A DNA stretch of 64,000 nucleotides from Macrophomina tecta. Its lineage: Eukaryota > Ascomycota > Dothideomycetes > Botryosphaeriales > Botryosphaeriaceae. Position 1 is the stretch's first letter. Every line of letters starts with the position of its first letter. The position numbers were made by a program, and so were the translations under genes. Shown here in pieces: positions 34,602-45,328 of the stretch. The notes beneath the pieces were generated by a model that was not told the origin of the DNA, did not search any database, and worked only from the letters and a program-made list of their open reading frames with translations. The stretch spans positions 3,534,001 through 3,598,000 of the forward strand of contig JAKSGN010000005.1 in the NCBI GenBank assembly GCA_024180945.1, read 5' to 3'.

Positions 34602-36310
34602 ATGCCGCACCCCACGCCGGGCCAGCCCACACCCGACGGTACGCAGTCGCCAACATCGCCCGTCGACCCGTCAGGCACCCCCGCCGTCGCCGCGGCGAAG
34701 CTCGACCCTCTGTCTGCCGTGCAGAAGCAGGACGTCGTGCGCCGTCCGTCCATCCAGTTCCTCGCGAACCAGGGTCTGCCCAAACGGAGTGGCAGCCCCA
34801 AGGTCAGGCCGCAGCGACGTCTGTCCTCTCCTCCACCTCCACCGTGAGTCTCAGCTGTCCGTCATGCCTGCGTTTCGTCCTAAGCTGGGAGCGGTCCGCC
34901 CCACCTGGGTCCCACCGCCCGCGCGTGGAGATGCACATAATACCCTAGCTCCAAAGTGCGTTGATCATGGACGACCCTCAACGTACACTTGCCGTTACAG
35001 TCGAGCAAAAGGCCACAAGCGTGTTTGCTGACATTTTGTAGCGTATTCCAACCCCGCGTATCGTTCGACACGTTTGACCGACCTGCCGACTTCATCGAGG
35101 AGAACTCTTTCACGTTGATCCGGAAGCACAAGGATTACGAATACTCGAAACGGTCGCGTACCTTTCTATGCGGCCTGGACTCAAATGAGTATTCGGCATA
35201 TGCACTCGAATGGCTGATCGACGAGCTGGTCGATGACGGCGATGAGATTGTCTGTCTGCAGGTCGTTGAGAAGGACGACAAGGTGGCCGGCGATACCAGC
35301 ATCGACAATGGAAGATATCGAGAAGAGGCGGAAAAGTTGATGGACAGCATTCAGATGAGGAACCATGAGAACAAAGCCATCAATCTCATCCTGGAGTTTT
35401 CGGTCGGCAAAGTTCAGAAGGTTATTGACGAAATGGTATGCGCCACCTCCCTCTGCAGCCATAAACCAGCCAGAGTTAATGATTGCAGATCAACTTGCAC
35501 GAGCCGGCCATCCTAATTGTTGGCACCCGTGGCCGCAGCCTTGGTGGATTCCAGGGCCTCCTTCCTGGATCTGTATCAAAGTACTGCCTTCAACATTCTC
35601 CGGTGCCGGTGATCGTTGTGAGACCTACCGGCAAGAGAGCGAAGACCAAGCGCAAGCGTATGCAGGATCCTACCAGGACCGGCTACAGGGATTTGCTGGA
35701 CAAGAGTGGATCAGCAGGTGGGCATCTGTTGGATACTGGCCATAGGCATAGCGTCATGCTCGATGAACTCCACGCAGCGGCAACAGATGAGGAGGCAGCA
35801 GCAGTTGCAAAGGCAGTCGGATTCAACCCCAGCCCTCTTGGTCAGGATGGCGGCCAAGCCCCACCCCAGACTCCTGACAGTATCGGTGGTGGTTTGATGA
35901 GTGGAGAGAACTCTCCAGATGACACGCGCGACATTGGCCCCGTCATGAAGAGCCCTGAGCTGCAAAATCTCGATACGCCTGCTGTGAGCAGTGACGAGGA
36001 CAGTAGCGATGACGAGGGTGGGGTGCAAATGTTCCCTCCCAACCCCCGTTCATCGGAATCCCAGGAATCTCCAGGCATATCTCCCGGGACGAACCCAGCA
36101 GACCAAAGCAAGACACTCACAATGCAAGAAACCGATTCCAGACAAGACGTGAGCCCTGGAACGACTACGCCTGCTGTCGAGAACCCTGGTAAAACCACGC
36201 CTGTTGTCGAGGATCCTGGAGCAGCGACGCCTACTATCGAGGAGCTTACGGTAGCGTCCGAGAGGAAGGCCTCAGAATCCAGTTCTGAAATCTCAAAGGA
36301 GAAGAGTTGA
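34602..36310 (+). CDS. Universal-stress-protein-domain protein with acidic Ser-rich tail
   Basis: Three exons: 34602-34843, 35042-35435 and 35489-36310; 485 aa. Intron 1 is 198 bp, intron 2 is 53 bp. The Pro-rich N-terminus precedes RVSFDTFDRPADF. The USP (UspA-like alpha/beta) domain starts at SRTFLCGLDSNEYSAYALEW, with DELVDDGDEIVCLQVVEKDD, NLILEFSVGKVQKVIDEM and, after intron 2, LHEPAILIVGTRGRSLGGF then LLPGSVSKYCLQHSPVPVIVV. The nucleotide-loop spacing (GTRG to PGS) is two residues longer than in the bacterial ATP-binding consensus, so ATP binding is uncertain. The C-terminal 250 aa are disordered, Ser/Asp/Pro-rich, and contain three 10-aa tandem repeats (36155-36244). Function in fungi is not established. 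The start could lie further upstream, since the frame stays open to 34155. Confidence 0.87.
36155..36244 (+). repeat. Three 30-nt coding repeats in the USP tail
   Basis: Three consecutive 10-codon units of the form PGxxTPxxEx (PGTTTPAVEN, PGKTTPVVED, PGAATPTIEE). Confidence 0.85.
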
Positions 36311-37003
36311 TGGGTTTAGATGATTGCGGGAAGGTTGATCAGCAGCTTCAGTGGTACGTCTCGACTCCAAGGCCTGTTACGGTCTGCCACATTCATGCCT
36401 TTTCTTTTGCCAGCGCGATATCGCCCTTTGACCTATGCCTTCGGCGGGGTCGGGGAACGGCAGACAGAATTTGCCGTCAACAGTTACAAATACTCTCCAA
36501 TGAACAAGATATTTTCGAAGTGAAACATTGGTGTGTGATCGCGTTTGCCATTTTCATGCTAGCTGAAAGAGTGAAGTGTTTCCCAAGGAAGCAAGTGGAC
36601 GGTGGGAAGTGCTCGAAGACAGATGTAGTAATTTAGGGAGGGCTCCGGACCGGACTCCGGCTGCCCGCATTCCGTCGTAAGGCTGGACCGAGCGGGACCG
36701 ACGGAAGAGGCATTTGGCGGACCCTGGGCCAGCCTCGGGCAGCCTTTCCCCGCTTCATTTAGCATTCTTGAGAGAGTCGTTACGTGCCTTTCGGTGTCAG
36801 AAGACAGTCTGGCATGAAAGTTTGCACTTGAGTTGGCGCTGCAACTGGCAGCAGGGCGGTCATTTGTCACAGGCCGGCGGGGGCATGACTCGCCTGGTGT
36901 AGATCGCTGAGGTTGGTACCTCGCTACCTTCTCACCCATACCGTCTACGGTTCCGGTTCCGCCTACACTCTTCGCCCCTCGCCACGGCTTTCTCCCAGAA
37001 GCT
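36311..37003 (+). promoter_or_regulatory. Ferric reductase upstream region
   Basis: USP 3' flank and ferric reductase promoter. No ATCWGATAA motif was seen here. Two GATA cores occur only in weak context. The last 60 bp are pyrimidine-rich. Confidence 0.5.
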
Positions 37004-39076
37004 ATGGAGGACCCTTCGAGTGCCTGGCTACGAGCCGCCATCCACCAAGCCTACTCCGTTGCCGCTCAATCCTCCGCCTTCTCCTTCTCCGCCGCATCGC
37101 CGCTTCTCAACGATGACGACACCATATCCGTCAACGAAGACTTCGATCCTGATCCTGGGAATAATCCGGGCAAGGACCCCAGGTTCAGGAAGCTGGTCGA
37201 GGCCGTCCTGTTCTCTAGAGCGTTCATGAATACCTACAACATCGTGCTGCTCGTTGTTCTGCTTGGCTTCACTATTTCGCAATGGGGCGGTGTCATGCAA
37301 CGAGCATACCGGCGGCGTGCGGCTGCCAGAAGAGCAAGGAATGAGAGCGGTTCCACATCGGGAGCCCGGACAGCGCAGGGCAGGAAAACCGTAGCGGCTG
37401 GTGCTGAGGAGAGCGGGGCGTCGTCATCGTCGAGCAGCACTCTGGAGGGTACAGCTACGCCTCCAGACGTGCCCAAGGCTAATGCCAACAGAACACCGGA
37501 CGAAAGACAGCCGTTGCTGCCACGCAACGGTTCGAAGGTGAGGAAGACCGGGGGCCTGGCCTTTGTGTTGCACCGCATCAAAGCTTGGCTGATGTATCAG
37601 CCACGGCCCATTCCTGTCATCAACAAAGAGCTGCCGTCCAACGGACAGACCTTGGTCATCCTGGCCTTCCTTGGGCTGAATATCTTTTATCTGTTCTTCC
37701 GCATAGAGTTCACACCTGAGCACATCTTCGTATTTGCAGATCGATGTGGCATCCTGATTGCCATCAATTTGCCACTTCTGTATCTCTTTGCAGCAAAGAA
37801 TCAGCCAATCACCTGGCTGACCGGCTACTCCTATGAGTCGCTAAACATCTTCCACCGTCGGCTAGGCGAGCTGCTATGCCTTTCTGCCTTCCTGCACGGT
37901 CTGGGCATGTTTGCCGTATGGTACGGGCTGCTCCGCAAACTCGGCTTCACCCTGGCCCGTTTTGTGTTCAGCAGGGTGGTTCTCTTCGGGCTCCTCGCCT
38001 TCGTCTGCTACGAACTCCTCTACATCACCTCCCTGCGCACCCTCCGCGTCCGTTGCTACGAGCTCTTCCTCACCCTCCACGTCGTCCTCCAGGCCTTCGC
38101 CCTCGTCTTCCTCTTCATCCACCACAGCCGCTCGCGCATCTGGGTCGGCATCGCCCTCCTCATTTTCGTCATTGACCGCTTCATCTACCGCCTCGGCATC
38201 AAATCGACCTACCTTCGTGCCGACCTCTCCATTCTCCCCGACGGTCAGACTGTCCGCCTCTCCTCCAACTGGTCCATCCCGCCCGGCACCTGGACCACGC
38301 AGCTCACCCGCCGCACTGTCCTGCGCGGCTGGAACGCCCCGGACCACGTCTTTATCAGCATCCCCGCCCTTGGAGGGCCCCACGCCCTCCAAGCCCACCC
38401 CTTCACCGTCGCTACCCCGGCCCCCTCCAAGCCCCGCGTCCTCCACCACCCGTCCAACGAGGAAGAGCGCCACGCCTGGCTCTCTCTGCTCGTCCGCGCA
38501 CAAGGCGGGTTTAGTAGAGACTTGCTGCGCCACGCCCAGACCAACTCGTCTACCCTCGTCCGCCTCGACGGACCCTACGGCTCAACCCATCCTCTCGCGC
38601 TGCTGCGTTCCGTTGATTGTGCCATCATCGTCGCAGGCGGCTCGGGTGTCGCCGTCGCTTTCCCCCTACTGTGGACGTTGCTCAACCCCGCTGCAAAGTC
38701 GGACCTCGAGCGTCAGACGCGGGGGATTGCAGCGGGGACTGGTGTTGCTGGCGGTAACTATCGCCCCTGTAAGGTGTGCTTCTTGTGGGTGGTCAGGAAG
38801 GCGAGCCATCGGGAGTGGTTGCCGGAGCAGCGGCTTGAAGAATTGAGGCAGTGGGGCGCGGATGTAAGAGTTGAGGGACCGACGGAGAGCGTGGGGAGGC
38901 CGGATGTGAGGGACATTTTGGAGGAATGGGTGGCTGTGTATGGAGACGCGGAGAGGTCGACTGGGTGTGTGGTTAGTGGGCCGGATGCGTTGAACAGGGA
39001 TGTGAGAAATGCGTGTGCAGGATTGGTGAGGGATGGAAGGGGGGTGAGTGTTAGTGTGGAGAAATTTGGGTGGTAA
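37004..39076 (+). CDS. Ferric reductase (FRE family, flavocytochrome b)
   Basis: Plasma-membrane metalloreductase that passes electrons from NADPH via FAD and two hemes to extracellular ferric iron or ferric siderophores. Intronless, 690 aa. After an N-terminal helix (NIVLLVVLLGFTISQW) and a cytosolic Ser/Arg loop come six helices of the ferric-reductase transmembrane domain. The bis-heme histidines fall at H284 and H298 (HRRLGELLCLSAFLH) and at H359 and H373 (HVVLQAFALVFLFIH), both pairs 14 residues apart as in the family. The FAD-binding region has HPFTVATPAP. The NADPH side shows DGPYG and AIIVAGGSGVAVAFPLLW. The C-terminus SVEKFGW matches the aromatic end common in FRE proteins. It faces a siderophore transporter 1.9 kb away, which supports a role in iron uptake. 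It could also be a copper or general metalloreductase. Confidence 0.93.
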   Translation: MEDPSSAWLRAAIHQAYSVAAQSSAFSFSAASPLLNDDDTISVNEDFDPDPGNNPGKDPRFRKLVEAVLFSRAFMNTYNIVLLVVLLGFTISQWGGVMQRAYRRRAAARRARNESGSTSGARTAQGRKTVAAGAEESGASSSSSSTLEGTATPPDVPKANANRTPDERQPLLPRNGSKVRKTGGLAFVLHRIKAWLMYQPRPIPVINKELPSNGQTLVILAFLGLNIFYLFFRIEFTPEHIFVFADRCGILIAINLPLLYLFAAKNQPITWLTGYSYESLNIFHRRLGELLCLSAFLHGLGMFAVWYGLLRKLGFTLARFVFSRVVLFGLLAFVCYELLYITSLRTLRVRCYELFLTLHVVLQAFALVFLFIHHSRSRIWVGIALLIFVIDRFIYRLGIKSTYLRADLSILPDGQTVRLSSNWSIPPGTWTTQLTRRTVLRGWNAPDHVFISIPALGGPHALQAHPFTVATPAPSKPRVLHHPSNEEERHAWLSLLVRAQGGFSRDLLRHAQTNSSTLVRLDGPYGSTHPLALLRSVDCAIIVAGGSGVAVAFPLLWTLLNPAAKSDLERQTRGIAAGTGVAGGNYRPCKVCFLWVVRKASHREWLPEQRLEELRQWGADVRVEGPTESVGRPDVRDILEEWVAVYGDAERSTGCVVSGPDALNRDVRNACAGLVRDGRGVSVSVEKFGW

Positions 39077-41014
39077 CAGAGGTGTAAGAGCCTTGAAGAG
39101 TTGGGTTGGCTTTACTTTTCTCCCTAGGCTTTTTTTTTTTTTTTTTTTTGCGAGAAATTTGGGTGGGCGCTTTGCCTGCTTGGCGTTGTGGTCGAGACTG
39201 GTACAGACTGAGATCATGATGGGACGGTCGTTTTGCGGGGATATCACAGATTCGAGGCTTCTGAGACATATCAATGATCAGAGTGCAGTTGTTTGCTTCC
39301 TCTAAAATAGTTGGTGTCTAGTGGCGGAGTAGTGAGCTATTCATTTCCTCAGATTTGCCGCCGGTAGGCAAGGTCCTCGTTGAGGCTCATATATAAGGCT
39401 CGTTATGGCCTTGCTTATCCAGGCGACTCAGCGGGTGGCACATGCCACCTTCGACACTCAGCTTGTTTCTGGACACAGCGTGTTCGACCCTCTTTCAACC
39501 GGAATAGAGTTCACTGACGCTGCTCAGCAGTTCTGAGCCAGTCCGTGTCTCACAGCGATGAACGACTCCATGTGCCAGACCCCTATACCAGCTCGAAATC
39601 CTAACGTGGCGTTAGTTCCCCCTCATGTCATCGAGGGCACCCGAGTGGTTCATTGAGCCCACTTAAACACAGAGACGTACCCGTACTTTTCCAATTCCTT
39701 CAACGATGGTGGATGTTGCGACTAACAGATACCCGAATTTCTTGTTAACGCGGTCTCCAGAAGCATACTTTTTTTTTTTTTTTTTGCCCTCTCGATTTCG
39801 GGTCCGTGTTTGCGGGGTTGACATGTGGGGTTTGTGGCTTCCTGCCCTTCCATGATAGGTGGCGTAGTACATGGTCTCTACCGCTCGCTGTTTGGGATTA
39901 TAGCTTCCGCAGGCCGCGCACTAATTCCTATTCGCATAGGTGATGATGCCATGTGCTAGTACATTCATCACCAGTTCAGAAGCCACCCAACCAGATCCCT
40001 CTCCCCAGCGGCGAACGGTATCCTCAACAGTCAAACAGCAGCACCTGAGTTCACGCTGTAATTCATTTCCACTCCATCACTGGTGTTCTTTACTCACCGA
40101 TGATCCGAGTGGGAGTCGTGTGGACTAAAAAGGCATAGTGTCTGCCTCTTTTTCTCTTATCAGGCCTGTGGATGTTCACAGTTGTTAGAAGTTATGTGTA
40201 GTTTCTCTCGGTGCGCTGTCTTCGGAAACATTCCTTTTCTGGCTCGTGCCCCTTTAGGTGGATGTTGCAGGTGAGAACTGCCATTCCACCCCCTGTGTAG
40301 GACATATGATGTAGTCGGCTATCTCAGCCACTACTATACACATTCAATTTTGCCTCTGGAGACCACTCGGTCGATCTTAGTTTCCTTATCCGGCGCCCGC
40401 TGACGCCCCGGACAGTCCCCAGTCCAGTTCATCTCCCTCTCTCCAGCGGCGACCCGAGCAATCCAGGCTTTCGATGGATGGTTCCACAGGAGCACTTTCA
40501 ATCAATCGGTGTTCTTTGCTCACCCAAACAGCTGTGCCACTTGCGTCATAGCGCTGAACGCAATGACAGTTGTCACATTCCAAAATACAAATTGTACCTC
40601 ACTCTATTCATACCAGGGCCAGAGTCTTGCATTACTGAAATGGTACGGCGGATATCCAATAGCGCGGTCCTTTGGAGGGCACTATTTTGTCTCCCCATCG
40701 TTCATTATGGGCACTTCTATCTGTCAGTTCACTTCGCTGAATCATTTGACATCCTTGTGGGGTTTTCTCAGTTCTGGATCACTCTACACTGCCTCCGCAT
40801 GATGCGAAGTCAGGTTTTCAGAATCGAGCACGAACTGTAGCGAATTGCATGTCCAGTCATCCCTACTGGCAAACAAGCGTATATGCAATTTCTTCCAGCG
40901 ATAGGTATTGCTCTTGTAAGGAATGACTTTGCATTTGACTACATTAGCTTCAGACTCATCGACCACTACGTCGAAATCCTTGGGTGCATTCTCTGCTTCT
41001 CCCGGCGCAAACGA
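39077..41014. other. Convergent intergenic region, ferric reductase / siderophore transporter
   Basis: Contains both 3' UTRs, a T20 run at 39130-39149 and a T17 run at 39769-39785. Short frames on both strands lack motifs. No RNA gene seen. Confidence 0.5.
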
Positions 41015-42986
41015 TCAGAAGAGCTTCGCCAGGAGCCCCTTCTTCTGGCCCTCCGCCCCCTGCCGAACCTCAGGCGCACCGTCTTTCCGTGCGAACTCCG
41101 CATCCGGCAAGCTCTGCTCGCCCGTGAGACGCGGATTGCGCAGCACGAGCGAGAAGAAGATCAGCAAGCTGGACAAACAAATACCCGTGATACACAGATA
41201 ATTCTGCGTCGTGCGGTAAGCAGCAATCACGCCATCGCGGTCCGGTGTGCCAACGGGGTTGCTATCAGCCCAGACGAGTGGGTTGGCGTAGACGGTGGCA
41301 GCGGTGGAGGCGTTGACGTGCTTCTCGAGCTCGCCAGGCAGGACCTGGGACCAGACGGCGCCGGACAGGCAGGCGCCGAGGGCGCTGCCGATGTTGTAGG
41401 TGCCGAGGTAGAGGCCGGTTACGATGGCGAGGTGCTCGTGACGCGTTGCGGCTTGGATTGCGGCCTGCGTTGGGTAGGGGAAGAGGCCGCCCGCAATGCC
41501 CAGGACCACCTGCGCGCCGATCATGCCGGCGCTGTGCGAGAGCGACGTCCCGCCGCGGTAGTGGATCAGCATGCCGAAGGCGACCATGAAGAGGCAGGTG
41601 CCGAAGACGATGAAGGGCTTTAGACGTCGGACTTTGAAAACCACAATGCCGAGGAACCAGCCCATCAGGACCGAGGCGAAGCTGTAGAGCTGCGTGATGC
41701 GCGTTGCGGACTTGACGGATTCGTTGAAGGCGACGATGAGGACAGTGTAGAGGAAGTCGGCTTGCATGTACCAGGCCCAGTTCAGGCACATGGCGATGCC
41801 GAGGGCGCCCCAGACGGAACGGTCCTTGAGAAGCTGGGGGGGAAGGTCAGCGGAGACATGTTAAAGTGACGTGTGGACGGCGACTTGCGTGGAAGGGAAT
41901 CAGTGGGTGGACAGCTTTCATCTCCCACCAGACGAACACGGGAATGCAGCAGAAGCCGACGACGAGCGGAGCGATTATGTGAGCCTGTTTCCAGGTTGAG
42001 GCGACACCGCCGGCAAGAGTGAGGGGTGTCAGGAGAAGCGCAAAGACGGCAATCATGAGAATGATTCCAATTACGTCAAGCTGCCAGAATAGAGCCTTGG
42101 ACAGGCCCCGGGCGCCAAGAATCTCGAACGGAGTTCTGTAATCAGCCAACTCGGCAGACTTCTTGGCCCTTCGGTGGGCGATGAAGAGGGCCGAGAGAAG
42201 GGGAATGGCGCTGACGGGGTAAATGATAGCCCACATGCCAATTCCCCATCTCCAACCAGCATTGGTGAGAGTTGAAGAGGCGATGTCTCCCGAGACCCAT
42301 GTGTTGATGATGAAGGGGGTTGCCGGAATGTATGAGAAGAACAGACGGGCGCGCAGAGAAGAGATGTCGCCGATAATAACCTCAACCAGCAGGATCACGA
42401 AAGTGTATCCAATCTACCTCTGGGTCAGCTGTAAGGCGGCGGTGAAGAGATGATGCAGCAGTACAGACCTGGTACAGGACAGCGCCCGCGCAAAACGTGG
42501 CGATGTTGTTTGAGGCAGCTTCGACGATGGTGCCGAGGACGTAAAAGAAGATAGAGACAAGAACCAGCTCGACACGGCCGAAGACATCCGCAATCTTGGA
42601 GGCAGTGGGCTGGCCAACGGCGGCAATAACACTGCGGACGACGTTGATTGAGGCCAAGAGGCTATGCTCGTTGAAGGAAGCTGTTGCTGTGGTCTTTGGA
42701 GGATTAACTGTCGGCGCAGCGCGGGGAACATGCATGTCGAAGATCCTCCTACCTGATATGTGTAGCGAACGGTCCCGTCAAGCGAATATGCATAAGCGAT
42801 GAGAAAAACACCAATAAACAGAAAGACGCGATCATAGAAGGTCAGATGGGTTGCAATGGCTTCGATACGCTTGACACCCGGGCTGGTCGCGCCCATTAGC
42901 TGGAACTCGTCCTCGCGGGAGGCAGCAGCACTGCGGCGCATCTCTTGAGAGGTGAACTCCTTGGAGGGGTGGGCCTTGGAAGCCAT
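41015..42986 (-). CDS. Siderophore-iron transporter, MFS (ARN/Sit1/MirB family)
   Basis: Major-facilitator permease for uptake of ferric siderophores. Four exons, all phase 0: 42986-42753, 42693-42469, 42413-41889 and 41833-41015; 600 aa. Introns are 59, 55 and 55 bp; the third begins GCAAGT, i.e. GC-AG. A cytosolic N-terminus ([15 protein letters not shown]) precedes about 14 helices, as in the family. Family landmarks: [51 protein letters not shown], and [19 protein letters not shown]; and in the second half [20 protein letters not shown] and [12 protein letters not shown]. Substrate specificity cannot be read from sequence. The acceptor of intron 1 (TCCAAAG) was fixed by phase and family similarity and is the least certain junction. 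Confidence 0.93.
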
Positions 42987-43787
42987 CCTGCTTCGCACTT
43001 GACGGGCACAGCCAGGTGGAGAGAGGCACGGTGGACTTGTATGCAGCGACCAGGCTTCACAGGCCCCGGGCAGCAATATAAATGATTGATTGATAAGATC
43101 AGGTCATGCCGACGCGCGGGACGGAGCGGCGGCGGCGGCGGCGTCGAGAAATTTTGCTCCCAAGAACGTGTCAAGGCGAGGTTTAGGCAGGAAGAGGCAA
43201 GCTAAGGCCGATGGCGGTGGCCCATGGGCGCGCTCGCTGATCCACCGGCACGCCGTTGAAAAGGAAAGCGCTCCCTCTGACGCCTGACGACCCGGTCCAG
43301 CAGACGAGAGCCTGCTGGCGATGAAAATGCACAAGGCGAAGAAGGAAGGCGGCGCAACCAGCGCAATGCGACTGCAACAGGTATGAAGGTGCCATGTTGG
43401 GCTTGCGTGTGCGTCGGGTGAGGGTGCAAGTCAGTGCGGGCGGCGCGCGGTCGATCATCCGTGGGGGGGACGGAGTGCTCTGTTGCATTCCCATTGCGTT
43501 ATGTTTTGCTCCAGCGCAGCTCCAAAGCAGAAAAAGGCAGGCAAGGCACCGTAGCAGCGGGCAAAATCAGTTAGAGATAATGCCGCGTGAAGTTACATCT
43601 GGCTACCAGCATCACAGAGGGGTGTAGGAGCCGACGGTTGGCGTGAAGCTGTTTCTCAGTACAACGATGCCCATGCTGGCCTATCGCATCCTCCGGATCC
43701 GGACAACAACTCTTCTTTTCAAGATGCACAGTCTTCGCGTTGACCGGCGGCACCCTGCAGTGTGCGAAACAAGCACGGCGGCCAAAG

Positions 43788-43796
43788 ATCAGATAA
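43788..43796 (+). promoter_or_regulatory. Iron-regulator GATA motif (ATCAGATAA)
   Basis: Exact match to the ATCWGATAA element bound by SreA/Sre1-type GATA repressors that shut off siderophore genes when iron is ample. It is one of two copies 22 bp apart. Function here is inferred. Confidence 0.6.
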
Positions 43797-43809
43797 CCTA
43801 ATTCATAGC

Positions 43810-43818
43810 ATCTGATAA
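43810..43818 (+). promoter_or_regulatory. Iron-regulator GATA motif (ATCTGATAA)
   Basis: Second exact ATCWGATAA match, same orientation, two helical turns from the first. Confidence 0.6.
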
Positions 43819-44002
43819 GCCAGCCACTGTCCGTCGCTTCTCAGCACATGACCATCCGTCAGCCTCGGCTCAGGCGCGTGAGGCCCGCGGGCGAGCTCGG
43901 AAGTCTCCAGTCGAGCGTCACCGCGCCGTCTGCCAGAGCACGCGCATCGCACCCACGACTGCTCCATGAATTGCTGCTGCTGAGACAGCACTCGCCGTCA
44001 CC

Positions 44003-45328
44003 ATGGTCCGCGAGGACCTCGTCAGCTCAGCGGCAAGTTCCATCTCCCCGCCCATCCGCGCCTGCGAGCTAACCGTCGACAGGTTACATGTGAGCACCTC
44101 CAGCACCGGCATATCGATGCCCGAACTCACCATCTTCTGCAGTCCTCCAGGATCCTTCCGTCGCCTCCTCTCCCGTCGAGAAGCGCATTGCTTTCCTGCA
44201 GTCCAAGAACCTCACCCAAGAGGAGATCGATGCCGCTCTAGCTCGTGCTGGCGGCGAAAGTCCGCCTCCGTCCACCGCAGTCTCTGCGCCTGCGAGCTCC
44301 GCGCCTCCGGGCTATGGATACCAGCAGCCGCCTCCACCGCCTGGATATGGCGCGTATCCTGCATACTGGCAACAGCCTCCGCCGCCGCCGTAAGACTTGC
44401 ATAGCCGGGCATGTTGGAGAAACGAAGCTGACCTGGAGGGGATTCAAGAGTGCCGAAGCGCGATTGGCGGGACTGGTTTATCATGGCTACCGTGATGGGT
44501 GGCGTAGGCTATGGCCTTTACTTCACGGCAAAGGTACACTGGATCCGTTCGTGGTTTAGTCAACGGCAGTGAACTGACAAGCATTAGCGCTACATCTACC
44601 CTCTGATCGCACCTCCAACGCCGCCCCAGCTCGAGCAAGATAAGAAATCCATCGACGAATCGTTTGAGAAAGCATTCGCCCTTCTGGACCAGCTGACCAC
44701 AGACACAACGGCGCTCAAGGCTTCGGAAGAGGCTCGGACACAGCGCCTAGACTCAGCCATCACGGAAATGGAGACGGTCATGGACTCGTTGAAAGAGTCT
44801 CTCAAGCGGCGCGACGCCGATAGCCGCAAGCTAGAGGATGACGTGAGAGGGCTGCGCGACCTGATTCCGAAGGCGCTGGATGCACACAAAGAGAGCACGG
44901 ATAATAGATTGAAAGATCTTTCTCAGGAGCTGAAGAGCTTGAAGACGCTGGTCGGAAACCGCATGGGCTCCAGCTCGCCCAGCACCGCGTCCAAACCAGC
45001 GTCGGGCGCAAACACGTGGGGCTCGCAAGGCGCGGGTGTGAATGGGAACTCGACTCCGGGCACCCCGGCCGCTACTGCGCCGGGCTCGGCAGGAGGTGCT
45101 ACGAACAGCACCACCGAGACACAGCAGCAGGATGGCGGCAGCTCGTCGTCAGCGGCGCCTGCTGCCCAGCCAGCGCCCGCTCAGGCATCCTCGAGCCCCT
45201 ACAGTAGGTTCAGCAATGGACGTGCGGCAATCCCGGCGTGGCAGATGGCGGCACAGAAGAAGACTGAGGCGGAGAAAAAGGACACTTCGGAGAGCGGCAC
45301 CGTCAGTGAGGCGGCTGCCGGGGCGTAA
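44003..45328 (+). CDS. PEX14: Peroxisomal docking protein PEX14, with a 7-nt micro-exon
   Basis: Peroxisomal membrane docking factor for the PEX5 import receptor. Five exons: 44003-44032, 44083-44089 (7 nt), 44143-44389, 44449-44533 and 44588-45328; 369 aa. The micro-exon GTTACAT links MVREDLVSSA to FLQDPSVASSPVEKRIAFL, exactly restoring the conserved N-terminal PEX5/PEX19-binding domain (SKNLTQEEIDAALARAG). Intron 1 is GC-AG (GCAAGT, with a CTAAC branch); the others are GT-AG (53, 59 and 54 bp). A Pro/Tyr-rich linker precedes RDWRDWF and a single membrane segment (IMATVMGGVGYGLYF). A coiled coil (about residues 135-220) follows, then a Ser/Gly/Ala/Gln-rich tail. The acceptor of intron 3 (TTCAAG) is unusual for its A before AG but fixed by phase and the conserved RDW motif. 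Confidence 0.92.

Larger units (their letters stand above)
42987..44002. promoter_or_regulatory. Divergent intergenic region, siderophore transporter / PEX14
   Basis: A 1.0-kb region between two start codons. It holds a GATAAG site at 43092-43097, about 105 bp upstream of the transporter start, and two perfect ATCWGATAA motifs at 43788-43796 and 43810-43818. The latter are ~0.8 kb from the transporter start and ~0.2 kb from the PEX14 start. A short (GGC)n run lies at about 43126-43143. Confidence 0.65.

Noticed and set aside
37874..38533. 219-codon acidic frame antisense to the ferric reductase
   Set aside because: Glu/Asp/Gly-rich shadow of a codon-biased membrane protein region.
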